Shown here: positions 1 to 10,077 of the stretch, one piece after another
Layout of the letters: each line of letters opens with the position of its first letter
How positions within the stretch are numbered: the stretch's first letter is position 1
Assembly (NCBI GenBank): GCA_016124975.1
Contig: WGMP01000004.1
Span: forward strand, 124,001 to 188,000
DNA: 64,000 nucleotides
Origin: Phycisphaera sp.
Lineage (GTDB): Bacteria; Planctomycetota; Phycisphaerae; Phycisphaerales; SM1A02
Direction: 5' to 3'
Position numbers and translations under genes: made by a program
The notes under the pieces: model-generated
Databases searched by the model: none
The model's input: only the letters and a program-made list of their open reading frames with translations
Told to the model about the DNA's origin: nothing

Positions 1-1
1 C

Positions 2-2719
2 CTCGGGCCAGGCGTCTGCGTGCGGCTCTACTCGGAGGAAAGCTTCGCGCGACGGCCCGAGTTCACGCAGCCCGAGATCCTGCGCACGAACCTCGCGAGC
101 GTGATCCTGCAGATGGAGGCGCTGAACCTCGGCAAGGCCGAGGACTTCCCGTTCGTCGACCCGCCGGGCGCGCGCATGCTCGCGGACGGACGCGCCACGC
201 TCGTCGAGCTCGGCGCATCGACGGCGGAAGGGCGGCTCACGAAGGTCGGGCGCGACATGAGCCTGCTTCCGCTCGATCCGCGGCTCTCGCGCATGCTGCT
301 TGCGTCGATCGAGGGGCGCGCGGTCAACGAGATCCTCGTGGTCGCGGCCGCGCTCGCCGTGCAGGACCCGCGCGTCAGGCCCGAGCCGCAGCGCGACGCG
401 GCCGATCTTGTGCACGCGCGCTTCGCCGACCCGTCGAGCGACTTCGCGTCGTATCTCCGCATCTGGCGCGCATGGCGCACGGAGACGCGCGACGAGTCGG
501 GGAAGGAGTTCGGCTCGAGCCAGAAGCGCAAGTGGTGCGAGCGGAACATGCTTTCCTACCAGCGGATGCGCGAGTGGTCCGACGTGGCCGCGCAGCTGCG
601 CGAGCTCTGCGCCGAGCACTTCTCCGTGAAGGCGGGCGAGCCTTCCGCCGAGATCAACGACGGCGCCTTCCACCGTGCCGTGCTCGCAGGGTTCGCCTCG
701 CAGGTCGGTGCGCGCAACGAGAAGAAGACCGAGAAGACGGAGTACCGCGGCCCGACGGGCGCCGTGTTCGCGGTCCATCCGTCGAGCGCGCTCGCGCGGC
801 GGACGCCGAACTGGATCGTCGCCGCCGAGCTCGTAGAGACCACGCGCCGCTATGCGCGGATCTGCGCGCGCATCCAGCCCGACTGGATCGTGCGCGTGGC
901 GCCGCACCTCTGCAAGCGCAGCCAGTACGAGCCGCACTTCGTCGACGAAACGGGTCAGGTCGCTGCGTGGGAGCGCACGAACTTCGGCGAGCTCGTGCTG
1001 GTTCCGAAGCGGCGCGTTCCGTTTGGCCCCGTCGACCCCGTGGCGGCGCGGCATGTGTTTATCCAGGAGGGGCTCGTCGCGTATCGCGCGCGGACGCAGG
1101 GAGCGTTCCTCGCCGCGAACCGTGCGCTGCGCGAAGCGCTCGAGCGCGAGGAGGCACGCGGACGCCGCAGGGGGCTTCTTCTCGAGGAGGAGGCCGCGTT
1201 CGCCTTCTACGACCGCCGCGTGCCCGCGCATGTCCACTCGACGCCGTCGTTCGAATCGTGGCGCAGGAAGGTCGAGGCGAAGGAGCCACAGCATCTCTTC
1301 ATGCGGGAGTCCGATCTCCTGCGCGACGATGCGGAGCGCGTGCGCGACGCGGACTATCCCGAGTCGATGCGGCTCGACGCGCTGTCGGTTCCGCTCGCCT
1401 ATGCGCACGACCCCGAGGACTCGGGCGACGGGGTGACCGCGCGCATTCCCGTCGAGGCCCTCGGGCTCGTCGCCTCGGAGCCCTTCGAGTGGATGGTGCC
1501 TGGTCTCTATGCGGAGAAGGTGGAGGCGCTGATCCGCACGCTCCCGAAGCACCTGCGCGTGCGGCTTTTCCCGATCGAGGAGGTGGTGCAGGGCGCGGTC
1601 GAGGCGGTTCCGTTCGGAGTGGGGTCGCTGCGACGCGCACTGGCCCAGCACCTGCTTCCGATCGCGCAGACGGAGCTCAAGGCCGAGGACTTCCGCACTG
1701 AGCTGCTCGCGCCGCATCTCTCGATGCGCTTCGAGGTGCTCGATGCGGACGGGTCGGTGCTCGGTGCAGGCCGCGATCTCGGCGCGCTGCAGGCGCGATT
1801 CGGCGCGCTCTCGCGCGATCGGCTGCGCGCGTCGATCGACCGCGCCACCGATCCCGTCGCGCGGCTCGAGAAGGACGAGGTCGAGGCGATGCCCGACGAG
1901 GCGGTTCCCGCCGAGATCACCTATCTCCGCGCGGGAATCTCGATCGTCGGGCACCCCGCGTTGGTCCGCGAGGGCGAGAAGGTGGCGCTGCGCGTCCTCG
2001 AGCGTGCGCAGGCGGCGCGCCGCGAGCACGCCGCGGCCGTCGCGGGGTTCGTCGCCGCCGAACTCCGCGGCGCGGTCGAGCACCATGTCGCCTACGACGC
2101 CCTGTCCGAAGAGCTGCATGCGCTGCTCGGCCTGCGCGGAGTCGAGGACGCCGTCGGTTTCGTCGCGCGATGCGTCGCGGCGCAGGCCGTCGCGGAATGC
2201 GGCGAGGCTCCGCGCGACGCACGCGGCATGCTCGCCGCGGCCAGGCGTGCGGAGCGCGATCTCTTCGAGCGCGTCTCGCGCGTGGTGCGCACCGTGCACG
2301 CGATCCTCGTCACGGCTGAGGACATCGAGGGGCGCGTCCGCGGGGTGCGCGCCGATCCGACGGGCGAGCCGAAGGCGCGCATCCTCGCGCGCCTTTCCGT
2401 GATTCTCGGCGAACGCGCCGAGTCGCTCGCGCGGGCGGACTCGGAAGACCTTTCGCAGCGGCTGCGGCTTGCGCAGATGCTCGTCGCGCGGCTCGAGCGC
2501 CTGCGGGAGAATGGCCCGGCGCGCGACCGCGCCACCGACGACGAACTTACGCCGTGGCGCGAGCGCGTCGACGAGGCGTGCGCGTCGCCACGGCGCTCCG
2601 CCGACGAAATCCGCGCGCTCCGCCGCATGCTCGAGGAGATCGAGATCAGCCGCCACGCGCCGAAGCTGCCGCGCGCATTCCCCGCAAGCGAGAAGCGCCT
2701 CGAAGCCCTGCTCGCCTGA
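2..2719 (+). CDS. hrpA: ATP-dependent RNA helicase HrpA, C-terminal part (5' end outside window)
   Basis: DEAH-box RNA helicase of the HrpA type, which uses ATP to remodel RNA or ribonucleoprotein. The frame is open from base 2, and its first residues (LGPGVCVRLYSEESF) match the region just after helicase motif VI, so both RecA-like domains with the Walker and DEAH motifs lie upstream of the window. What remains is the helicase-associated HA2/winged-helix region, the OB-fold region, and a long C-terminal segment like the DUF3418 domain of HrpA (around LFMRESDLLRDDA). About 905 residues are visible; full HrpA is roughly 1,300. The GTG at 20 is an internal codon and not the real start. The gene converges on the FtsK-like gene, with 90 bp between the two stops. 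The family is clear; the cellular target is not known from sequence. Confidence 0.93.
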   Translation, partial: LGPGVCVRLYSEESFARRPEFTQPEILRTNLASVILQMEALNLGKAEDFPFVDPPGARMLADGRATLVELGASTAEGRLTKVGRDMSLLPLDPRLSRMLLASIEGRAVNEILVVAAALAVQDPRVRPEPQRDAADLVHARFADPSSDFASYLRIWRAWRTETRDESGKEFGSSQKRKWCERNMLSYQRMREWSDVAAQLRELCAEHFSVKAGEPSAEINDGAFHRAVLAGFASQVGARNEKKTEKTEYRGPTGAVFAVHPSSALARRTPNWIVAAELVETTRRYARICARIQPDWIVRVAPHLCKRSQYEPHFVDETGQVAAWERTNFGELVLVPKRRVPFGPVDPVAARHVFIQEGLVAYRARTQGAFLAANRALREALEREEARGRRRGLLLEEEAAFAFYDRRVPAHVHSTPSFESWRRKVEAKEPQHLFMRESDLLRDDAERVRDADYPESMRLDALSVPLAYAHDPEDSGDGVTARIPVEALGLVASEPFEWMVPGLYAEKVEALIRTLPKHLRVRLFPIEEVVQGAVEAVPFGVGSLRRALAQHLLPIAQTELKAEDFRTELLAPHLSMRFEVLDADGSVLGAGRDLGALQARFGALSRDRLRASIDRATDPVARLEKDEVEAMPDEAVPAEITYLRAGISIVGHPALVREGEKVALRVLERAQAARREHAAAVAGFVAAELRGAVEHHVAYDALSEELHALLGLRGVEDAVGFVARCVAAQAVAECGEAPRDARGMLAAARRAERDLFERVSRVVRTVHAILVTAEDIEGRVRGVRADPTGEPKARILARLSVILGERAESLARADSEDLSQRLRLAQMLVARLERLRENGPARDRATDDELTPWRERVDEACASPRRSADEIRALRRMLEEIEISRHAPKLPRAFPASEKRLEALLA

Positions 2720-2756
2720 CCCGCCGCCCCAACAAGCACCAAAGGAAGCCGCCGCA

Positions 2757-2818
2757 GCGGCGACCGCTCAAACCATCGCGGCGCCCGCTCAAGCCATCGC
2801 GGCGCCCGCTCAAATCAC
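2757..2818. repeat. 21-bp tandem repeat, about three copies, between convergent genes
   Basis: Units at 2757-2777, 2778-2798 and a partial 2799-2818 share the core GCGGCGCCCGCTCAA. The third unit contains the stop codon of the leftward FtsK-like gene, so the array sits at the shared 3' end of two convergent genes. No rho-independent terminator with a T tail is seen here. Confidence 0.8.
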
Positions 2819-5800
2819 ATACGGCCTGAACTTCTCGAGCACACCAAGCTCCTCGGAGTGGAGAAGCCCGCGGTTCGTGCCGAGGCGGCTCGCTGCGGGC
2901 GAGTCGATGAGCGTGCTCGAGTCAGCGGGAGAGATCTGGAAGAGCGCCTTCCAGTCGAACTCGCGCAGGGCGTTGCGGTCAAACGCGCGCTGAAGCGACG
3001 CGAGGGTGTCGCACATGACGACCACATGGACGCCCGAGACAGGGCCCTCGCGGACGATGCCCCCGAGGAGCTTGTCGGGCGATGGCGGCGCGTCGCTCGC
3101 GCCGAAGGAGAAGTCGTCCTCGTTCCTGCGCAGCGCGCGATAGCGCTGCAGCTGGTGGATGACGACGAACCTGCGCGGCGCACCCGCGCGGTCGGCGCGT
3201 TCGGTCACATCCTGCGCGATCTCGGCCAGCTTCGACTCGATCTCGCGATACGGCACGAAGTTCGCGCGCACGCCGCGGCTCGCCGCGAGCCGCTCGAGCG
3301 CGCCGTGCTCGGGCGTATCGGCGGGCGTGCCGTCGAAGACATCGATCACCGCGTCGGGCGACTCCGCATGGATCGAGAGCAGCGCCGCTGCCGTCGTCGA
3401 CACGGCCTGGTCGTCGCGCGGCGAGATGCAGGCCACGTTCGCGCCCGCCGCGCGCGCGAGCCGCGCGCAGGTCGGGTCCTTGATCGCGACCGCCTCGCCG
3501 AGCCAGAGCCGCACGCTTCCGCGCGGGTCGGGCGCGAATCCGCCGCGCACCGCGGGATGCAGCTTCATCGGCGCGCGCGCATCGCCCTCGAAGACGATCC
3601 GCGGAAGCGCGTCGTAGACCCCGCGCGCGCGCGACTCGGCCTCGCCGAGCCAGCGGTCGCGCTTCTCGTCGGGAAGGAACGCGACCTGGAAGGGGGAATT
3701 GCCCTCCACGCGGCCGCCCGCGTCGTTGTAGATCGCTTCACCAGGACGCGACAGAAGCCGTGCCGCAAGGTTCTCGTCGGAGAGGATCAGTTGCGAGTCG
3801 GCCTCGTTGCACTGGAGCGCGATGCGCACGCCCATCTGGCCCATCGTGCTGCGCGCGAGCGAGTAGGCGCCGCCGAGCGTCTGCGAGCCGAGGAGCGCGT
3901 GCATGCCGAAGGCGCGGCCCTGGCGCACGAGCCGGTCGAGCAGCATCGAAGCCCCCTGCGAGACACGGTCGTCGTCGAGGAAGAACTCCTGGAACTCGTC
4001 GATCACGAGGAGGACGCGCGGCATGCGCGCGTCGGGGCGCACCTTGCGATAGCTCGCGATGTCCTGCACGCCCGCCTCGCGGAAGAGCTCGCCGCGGCGC
4101 GAGAGCTCGGCGTCGAGCCCCTCGAGGACGGAGAGCCCGAACTCGCGGTCCGACTCGATGGCCACGGCGCGCGCGTGCGGCAGCGCGTGCTCGGCGTAGG
4201 TCTTGAACTCGACGCCCTTCTTGAAGTCGACGAGCCAGAGCTCGACCTCGTTCGGCGAGTACCAGGTGGCGATCCCGGTGATGATCGCGTGGAGGAGCGT
4301 CGACTTGCCAGAGCCCGTCTTGCCCGCGATCAGCGCGTGCTGGCTCGTTCCCTCGCCGAGGAGGAAGTGCTGGAGGCGCGTCGCGCCCGCGCGCCCCACG
4401 GGCACGCGCAGGTTGCGCGCGCTCGAGAGCGACCAGAACGCGTCGGGCCCCGGCGCGATCGCATCGAACGGCACCTCGACTCGCGCGGCGGTCCGCGCCT
4501 CGCGTCCGATGCGCGAGAGGAGCGGAATGAGCGTGTCGTCGTCGAGCGCCGCGTCGAGCGCAAGAGGAAGCCCTGCGTACGGCCCTTGCGCGAAGCGGAA
4601 CGACTTGCCCGTGTCGTCTGCGCGCAGCACCTGGCAGCTCGACTCGATCTCCTCGGCGGCGATGCCGTCGGGAAGCGACGCCTTGCGGTCGCGGAGCAGG
4701 ATCACATGGACGCCGCAGCGCTGGCCCGCCCGCAGGATCGAGAGCATCCGCGCCGCGGCCTGCTCGCTGAAGTTCGCGGGGAAGTCGGCGCATACGAGGA
4801 AGCGGTAGGGCTCTGCGATCTCGCCCGCGGCCGCGTTGTAGGCGTCGATGTCCTCGAACTCGTTGCGCAGGTACTTCTGGATCACCGTCTCCATGTGCTC
4901 GGAGATGTCGACGAGGCGCTGCTCGATTGCGCGCGGGTCCGTCCAGATCCGCTCGCCCACGAGTTGCTCGAACTCGTCGCCAAGGTGCATGAACGCCGCG
5001 AAGCTCTCGCCGAGGGCGACGGGGTCGAGGAAAGTGAAGCGCACCTTCGAGGGCGGGATCGAGACGAGGAGCCGCGTCACGAGCGCCTGCACGGTGCGCA
5101 GCGCAGCGCCGCGCGACTCGGGCGTCGTCTCGATGACGAGATTGCCCCTCGTCGGAAAGCCGAGGGCGGCGGGGAGCATGAAGCGGTCGGGCATCTCGAC
5201 CGCGAAGTCCGCGGCCGTCGGGAGGCCGCCGGGCAGCGCACGCGGATCGACCGAGAGCGTTCCGAAGCGGAACCATGGCGCGCTTTGTTCGGCGAGCGGC
5301 GCATCGGGCGCCGCCAGCGCCGCGAGCGTCGGACTTGCCGCGCGATCGATCTCCTCGGCCGCGAGGAACGCGTCGCGCGACTCCTGCGCGGTCCTGAGCC
5401 ACTCGAGGCGCGCATCGCGGAGGCGCGCCTCCTCTTCGTCGGCGAGCGCCGTGCGCTCCGCGTCGGCGCGCGCGCGCTCGGCGCGGTCGCGCGCGTCGGC
5501 CTCGCGTTCGATCGATGCGGAGCGGGCGTCGCGCTCCTCGGCCGCGAGCCGAACGGCCTCCGCGCGCGTCGCCTCGATCTCCGCGAGTTCCTTCGCAGCT
5601 GCCTCCTCGACGCGGCGCACGCGACGCTCGAGCGCACGCGGGACCTCCGCGATCGGCTCGTCGAAGGTGCGGTGCGCAGCGGCCTCCTCCGCGCGCTCGA
5701 TGTCGCGGAGCCTGAAGAGCGTGGCCTCGCGCGCGGCGGCGTGCGCCTGCTCGGTGCGCGCCTTCGCGGCTCGGATCGCGGAAAGGTCGGCCTGGAACGG

Positions 5801-6754
5801 CGCCCAGACGCGACGCATCGCGCGCATGGCGACCGTGCGCAGGACAAGCAGGGTGATCACCGAGAGAACGAACGCGCCGAGCATCGAGAGGCCGGCGGCG
5901 GCGGCCCAGCGGTCGGGGTCGAAGAGGGTGGCGGCGCCGCCGATGACGCCCGCGCCGATCACGAAGGCGGGCGCGAGCACGAAGGGCGCGACGCCCGAGA
6001 TCAGCCGCGCTGCGCGGGTCGAGCGCATGTCCTCGAGATGCTCGCGGCCCTTGACGAGGAGCGCGGCGATCTCCGACTCGGCACCCGCCGGATCCGCCGA
6101 GGCCTGGCCATCGGCGTCGTTTGCGGCCTGCGCCGCGCCGACCGAGGCCGGCTCCGGGAGATGTGGGATCGGCAGTCTGCACGACCGGATGTAGGCGGCC
6201 GCCTCGCGCTCAAGCTCCTCTGCCTCGGCCATCGCGCGCGCGAGCCTGTCCTGGAGTTCCCGCGCCTTTCGCCGCTCGGAGTCCTCGCCCGCCTCGCGCA
6301 TGGCTTCCGCCATCAGCAGGGCCTCCTCGAGGGCGCGGGATAGCTTCGCCAGATCCTCGTCGTGCCGCTGATGGAACTCCGCGAGCCGTCGCGCGCGCAC
6401 GCCGTCGGTCTCCTCGCGTCGGGAGAGCGCCTCCGCCTCCGCAGCCGCGATCGCGGCGTCCGCCGCCGCACGCACGCGATCAAGCTGGTCGGAGCGCTCC
6501 TGCCTGACCGTGGCCAGCGAGCGGTCGTGCGCGATGCGCGCCTGCTCGCGCCGCGCCGCGATCTCGCCGCGCACGGAGTCGAGGATCCTTTGCCGCGCCA
6601 CCATGGCGGAGAAGAGCTCGCCCGCGCGTCGCTCGAGCCCGAGCACTGGGTCTCCATCGCCCGTCGCGCGCAACCCGTCGACCCCGCCCGAAGCGGTGGG
6701 CGGCGTTGTCGTGGGAACCTGCGCGGAGCGACCGAGGGCGTCTGTCATGGGCAT
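2810..6754 (-). CDS. FtsK/SpoIIIE-type ATPase with coiled coil, two membrane helices and three tandem ATPase-like domains
   Basis: A 1,314-residue membrane ATPase. Order of parts: a long Ala/Glu/Arg-rich coiled coil (about 40-190), two membrane helices (about 251-273 and 283-308), a second coiled coil (about 330-470), then three FtsK-like modules. Only the middle module has a good Walker A (GKTGSGKST, about 807-816) and Walker B (LLVIDEFQEFF, about 914-924). The first has the FtsK-like fold outline (FTFLDPVALGESFAAF) without a P-loop. The last, from about 1080, has SPRDDQAVSTTAA where a P-loop would be. Three ATPase modules after two membrane helices recall EccC of type VII secretion, but no WXG100 or other Esx gene is nearby, and the long coiled coils are unlike EccC. 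It could instead act in chromosome handling. It lies downstream of topA on the same strand. ATGs at 6754 and 6748 are both possible, without a clear Shine-Dalgarno site. Confidence 0.85.
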   Translation of the reverse strand: MPMTDALGRSAQVPTTTPPTASGGVDGLRATGDGDPVLGLERRAGELFSAMVARQRILDSVRGEIAARREQARIAHDRSLATVRQERSDQLDRVRAAADAAIAAAEAEALSRREETDGVRARRLAEFHQRHDEDLAKLSRALEEALLMAEAMREAGEDSERRKARELQDRLARAMAEAEELEREAAAYIRSCRLPIPHLPEPASVGAAQAANDADGQASADPAGAESEIAALLVKGREHLEDMRSTRAARLISGVAPFVLAPAFVIGAGVIGGAATLFDPDRWAAAAGLSMLGAFVLSVITLLVLRTVAMRAMRRVWAPFQADLSAIRAAKARTEQAHAAAREATLFRLRDIERAEEAAAHRTFDEPIAEVPRALERRVRRVEEAAAKELAEIEATRAEAVRLAAEERDARSASIEREADARDRAERARADAERTALADEEEARLRDARLEWLRTAQESRDAFLAAEEIDRAASPTLAALAAPDAPLAEQSAPWFRFGTLSVDPRALPGGLPTAADFAVEMPDRFMLPAALGFPTRGNLVIETTPESRGAALRTVQALVTRLLVSIPPSKVRFTFLDPVALGESFAAFMHLGDEFEQLVGERIWTDPRAIEQRLVDISEHMETVIQKYLRNEFEDIDAYNAAAGEIAEPYRFLVCADFPANFSEQAAARMLSILRAGQRCGVHVILLRDRKASLPDGIAAEEIESSCQVLRADDTGKSFRFAQGPYAGLPLALDAALDDDTLIPLLSRIGREARTAARVEVPFDAIAPGPDAFWSLSSARNLRVPVGRAGATRLQHFLLGEGTSQHALIAGKTGSGKSTLLHAIITGIATWYSPNEVELWLVDFKKGVEFKTYAEHALPHARAVAIESDREFGLSVLEGLDAELSRRGELFREAGVQDIASYRKVRPDARMPRVLLVIDEFQEFFLDDDRVSQGASMLLDRLVRQGRAFGMHALLGSQTLGGAYSLARSTMGQMGVRIALQCNEADSQLILSDENLAARLLSRPGEAIYNDAGGRVEGNSPFQVAFLPDEKRDRWLGEAESRARGVYDALPRIVFEGDARAPMKLHPAVRGGFAPDPRGSVRLWLGEAVAIKDPTCARLARAAGANVACISPRDDQAVSTTAAALLSIHAESPDAVIDVFDGTPADTPEHGALERLAASRGVRANFVPYREIESKLAEIAQDVTERADRAGAPRRFVVIHQLQRYRALRRNEDDFSFGASDAPPSPDKLLGGIVREGPVSGVHVVVMCDTLASLQRAFDRNALREFDWKALFQISPADSSTLIDSPAASRLGTNRGLLHSEELGVLEKFRPYVI

Positions 6755-6903
6755 CTACGGTACCAATTCGCACCGCGCATGGACCTCACGCGGCACATGC
6801 GTCTGGACGCGGGTGTCGGTACGCACGCCGCGGGCGCGGAGGTGCTGCGGACGCTGGATTTCATCCAACGGACTCGCTCGCTCGATCGACCGCGGTCCGC
6901 CGC

Positions 6904-9819
6904 CTACGCGCGCTTGCGCCGAAGGTCGGCGACGAACGGCGCGGCAATGATCTCGGCCGCGCGGTACGGCGCGAGCACGCCCGATTTCGGATCACCCGAG
7001 GCTCCCGCAGAGGCGGGGCGATCGGCGTCGGGATGAATCGGCAGCGTCACCACGCTCTCGGGCAGGATGAGGTCGGCGACGGGCGTGCCCGCCTCGATCG
7101 TCGATCCGTCGCGGCGCTTCAGTTCCGCAGGCGCGTTCGATGCGCCGTGTCTCTCCAGCGCGGCGAGCAGCTCCTTCTGCTTCGCCTCGTCAAGCTTCTT
7201 CCAGTCCGCGCGCCCGCGGCACTTCGGGAACGCGCTGCATCCGAGCCACGGCCCGCGCTTCCCCGTGCGGAGGTTGCACACCTTGCCGCACTTCTCGCAG
7301 ACGACCGACGGATCCTGGTAGGGCGGCGCCGAGGGAAGCACGACGCGGTCCTTCTTGTCGAGGCGCACCACGTACTTCACCTCGGGATAGTTCACGCTCG
7401 AGATGTACTTCCCGAACTTGCCGCTGCGGAGGACCATCGCCGAACCATCGACGGGGCACACCATGTCGAGCGCCATGTCGCTCACGGGCTCTCCCTCGTC
7501 GTTCAGGCGCGACGCGAAGTCGCAGTCGGGGTAGCCCGAGCACGAGAGGAACCATCGCCCGCCGCCGACGCGCTGCTTGCAGCGCTTGGAGCACTTCGGG
7601 CAGGCGTACCGCGACCACTTCCAGAGCGGCACCTCGCGCATGCGGGCGAACGACTCGTCGAGCGTCGCGCCCTCGAGCATGCCCTTGATCTCGCGCAGGA
7701 TCGCGCGCCAGTCTTCTTCGTCGGCCTCCACCTTGTCGAGCCGGGCCTCCATGAGCCGCGTGTACTCGTAGTCGAAGAGAACGGGGAAGCCGCCGACGAG
7801 GAGCGACACCACGGCCTCGCCGAGCGCCGTCGCATGGAAGCGCCGCGCCTTCTGCTCGACGTAGCCGCGCTGCGAGATGGTGTTGACGATCGATGCGTAG
7901 GTGCTCGGGCGGCCGATGCCGCGCGACTCGAGCTCCTTCACGAGCGACGCCTCCGAGTAGCGCGAGGGCGGCGAGCTGAAGCGCTGCAGCGCGTCGATCG
8001 AGACGCCCGCGAGCTCCTGTCCGCGGTCGAGCTTGGGGAAGGTCGCCTCCTCGTCGTCCTCCGCGATGTCCTCGACGAGCTTGAGGTATCCGTCGAAGAC
8101 GATGACGCTTCCCGACGCGCGCACGACGGCGCCCGTCTTCCTGTCGCTGCGCTCGAGGCGCACGGTGGTGAGGTCGTACTGCTTCGGCGCCATCTGGCAG
8201 GCGACGAAGCGCCGCCAGATCAGCTCGTAGAGCGCGTACTGCTCGGCCGTGAGCGCGCCGCGCAGGCTCTCGGGGCGGCGGAACGGATCGGTCGGGCGAA
8301 TCGCCTCGTGCGCCTCCTGTGCGTCCTTCGACGACGCGAAGAAGTTCGGCTTCTCGGGGAGATAGCGGTCGCCGAACTCGCGCTTGATGAAGTCGCGCGC
8401 GGCGTGCAGCGCCTCGCCCGCGACATGCGTCGAGTCGGTTCGCATGTAGGTGATGAGGCCGACGCGGTCGCCCGCGATGTCGATGCCCTCGTAGAGGTTC
8501 TGCGCGATGCGCATGGTGCGGTCGGTCGAGAAGCCGAGCTCGCTCGACGCCGCCATCTGCATGGTCGAGGTCTTGAAGGGCGGCATGGCCCGCCGTGACT
8601 TCCGCTCCGTCTCGATCGAGGTCACCGCGTAGGTGACGCCTGCGCCCACCGTGCCTGCGACGGTGCGCACGAAGCGCGCGGCGCCCTTGCCGCGCGGATC
8701 CCGGCGCGTCGACACGGCCGCGCTCTCAAGGCCCGCGGCCTCTGCGGCGCCGCGCACGATGTCGGAGAGGTCGCGCGGGTCGGCCGCGCTCGCCTCGGCC
8801 TCGATCGACAGTTCCTTGCCGCCGACCTCGACCAGCTTCGCCTCGAGGACGCCGCTCTTCGCGAGGAACGCGAGGCGGTCCTTCTGCGAGGGGGGCTTGC
8901 CCTTGTCGTCGCGCCGCGCGAGGAAGTCCGCGATCGCCTTCGCGATGGCGCCGCGCTTGGCAAGGTCGGGCGCCAGGCGCACCAGCACCTCCCACGACTC
9001 GCTCGGCACGAACTCGCGGATCTCCTGCTCGCGCTCGACGACGAGCCGCGCCGCGACCGTCTGCACGCGCCCCGCGCTGAGCCCGCCTTGGCGCATCAGC
9101 CGCCAGAGGAGCGGCGAGATGCCATACCCCACGATGCGGTCGAGGATGCGGCGCGAGTTCTGCGCGTTCACGCGCGCCATGTTGATCGCACGCGGATGCT
9201 CGAACGCCTCCTTGATCGCGGTCTTCGTGATCGCGTTGAACACGACGCGCTTCGCGTTCGTCGGCTCCACGTCGAGCACTTCGGCTATGTGCCACGAGAT
9301 CGCCTCTCCCTCGCGGTCCAAGTCGGTCGCGAACCACACGTCGCTCGCGTTCTTCTTGAGCCTCCGCAGCTTCGTGACCGTCTCGCGGCGGTCGGGCGTC
9401 ACGACATAGGTCGTCGCGAAGCTCTGCATGTCGACGCCCGGGATGTCCATGGGCTTCGGCTCGGCGCTCGCAGCCTTCTTCTCGCCGCGCTTGGCCCGCG
9501 GGGCCTTGGTCGGGGCCGCGTCCGACGCCGCCGCGCGCTCTGCGCGCTCGGGAAGGTCGCGGATGTGTCCCTTGCTCGCCTCGACATGGAACTTGCCGAG
9601 CTCCTTGAGGTACTTCTCGATGGTCTTCGCCTTCGCAGGGCTCTCCACGATCACGAGCGCGGCGCCCGCCCCGACGGTCGATGCTCCGTCCGCGAGGTCG
9701 CCGTCGCCCGCATCGGCCCCGCCCGCGGCCTTCTTGGTGCGGGCGCGGGTCGCCGCCGAGGCGGCTCCGGGCTTGCGGGCTGAGGTCTTGGCGGTGTTCG
9801 TGGTCTTCTTCGCGGCCAT
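6904..9819 (-). CDS. topA: DNA topoisomerase I
   Basis: Type IA topoisomerase, 971 residues, which relaxes negative supercoils by a transient phosphotyrosine cut of one strand. The Toprim domain begins at LVIVESPAKAKTIEKYL with the catalytic Glu near residue 57, and includes FATDLDREGEAI. The active-site tyrosine is in LITYMRTDST (Tyr about 458). The C-terminus has Cys motifs of topoisomerase zinc fingers: CPKC...CSGYPDC and CEKC...CSAFPKC keep four Cys, while the middle copy (CPVDGSAMVL) has lost most of them. The start at 9819 (MAAKKTTNTAKTS) was chosen because the upstream extension is poorly conserved in style, and a Lys/Ala-rich basic N-terminus follows it. It lies downstream of miaA and upstream of the FtsK-like gene on the same strand. 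Confidence 0.95.
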   Translation of the reverse strand: MAAKKTTNTAKTSARKPGAASAATRARTKKAAGGADAGDGDLADGASTVGAGAALVIVESPAKAKTIEKYLKELGKFHVEASKGHIRDLPERAERAAASDAAPTKAPRAKRGEKKAASAEPKPMDIPGVDMQSFATTYVVTPDRRETVTKLRRLKKNASDVWFATDLDREGEAISWHIAEVLDVEPTNAKRVVFNAITKTAIKEAFEHPRAINMARVNAQNSRRILDRIVGYGISPLLWRLMRQGGLSAGRVQTVAARLVVEREQEIREFVPSESWEVLVRLAPDLAKRGAIAKAIADFLARRDDKGKPPSQKDRLAFLAKSGVLEAKLVEVGGKELSIEAEASAADPRDLSDIVRGAAEAAGLESAAVSTRRDPRGKGAARFVRTVAGTVGAGVTYAVTSIETERKSRRAMPPFKTSTMQMAASSELGFSTDRTMRIAQNLYEGIDIAGDRVGLITYMRTDSTHVAGEALHAARDFIKREFGDRYLPEKPNFFASSKDAQEAHEAIRPTDPFRRPESLRGALTAEQYALYELIWRRFVACQMAPKQYDLTTVRLERSDRKTGAVVRASGSVIVFDGYLKLVEDIAEDDEEATFPKLDRGQELAGVSIDALQRFSSPPSRYSEASLVKELESRGIGRPSTYASIVNTISQRGYVEQKARRFHATALGEAVVSLLVGGFPVLFDYEYTRLMEARLDKVEADEEDWRAILREIKGMLEGATLDESFARMREVPLWKWSRYACPKCSKRCKQRVGGGRWFLSCSGYPDCDFASRLNDEGEPVSDMALDMVCPVDGSAMVLRSGKFGKYISSVNYPEVKYVVRLDKKDRVVLPSAPPYQDPSVVCEKCGKVCNLRTGKRGPWLGCSAFPKCRGRADWKKLDEAKQKELLAALERHGASNAPAELKRRDGSTIEAGTPVADLILPESVVTLPIHPDADRPASAGASGDPKSGVLAPYRAAEIIAAPFVADLRRKRA

Positions 9820-9988
9820 CGTGGGTCGTGTGTTCCTGCGGGTTTCCCGCGGCTGTTCCTGCCCGATTCCTTCCCGTTCCCCTGCGGACTCATCCCTTCC
9901 GCGACCTGCTTCCGCATCGCGAGAGCAGGTCGCTCCGCCGACCTCATCGGTCGATCGAAGGCGATCCGTTGAGACGGAAGGGACAGGG

Positions 9989-10017
9989 GAATAGTGCAGA
10001 GAGGCGGCCCGAGTCAA
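9989..10017 (-). promoter_or_regulatory. candidate promoter of topA
   Basis: On the minus strand TTGACT (10012-10017) is followed after 17 bp by CTATTC (9989-9994), about 165 bp before the topA ATG. The -35 is good and the -10 is weak. The 258 bp between miaA and topA hold nothing else that I recognise. Confidence 0.4.
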
Positions 10018-10077
10018 GCGGGAAAGGGGTTCTCGGATGGAAATGGGGAGGTCGGCGGAGGGCCAACGCGCAGGCGC

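Noticed and set aside
2858-6343. 1,161-codon open frame on the plus strand opposite the FtsK-like gene
   Set aside because: Its Arg/Glu/His-rich composition is what high-GC coding DNA gives on the opposite strand; the minus frame has clear ATPase motifs.
6706-8598. 630-codon plus-strand frame opposite topA
   Set aside because: Antisense shadow; topA has catalytic and zinc-finger motifs on the other strand.
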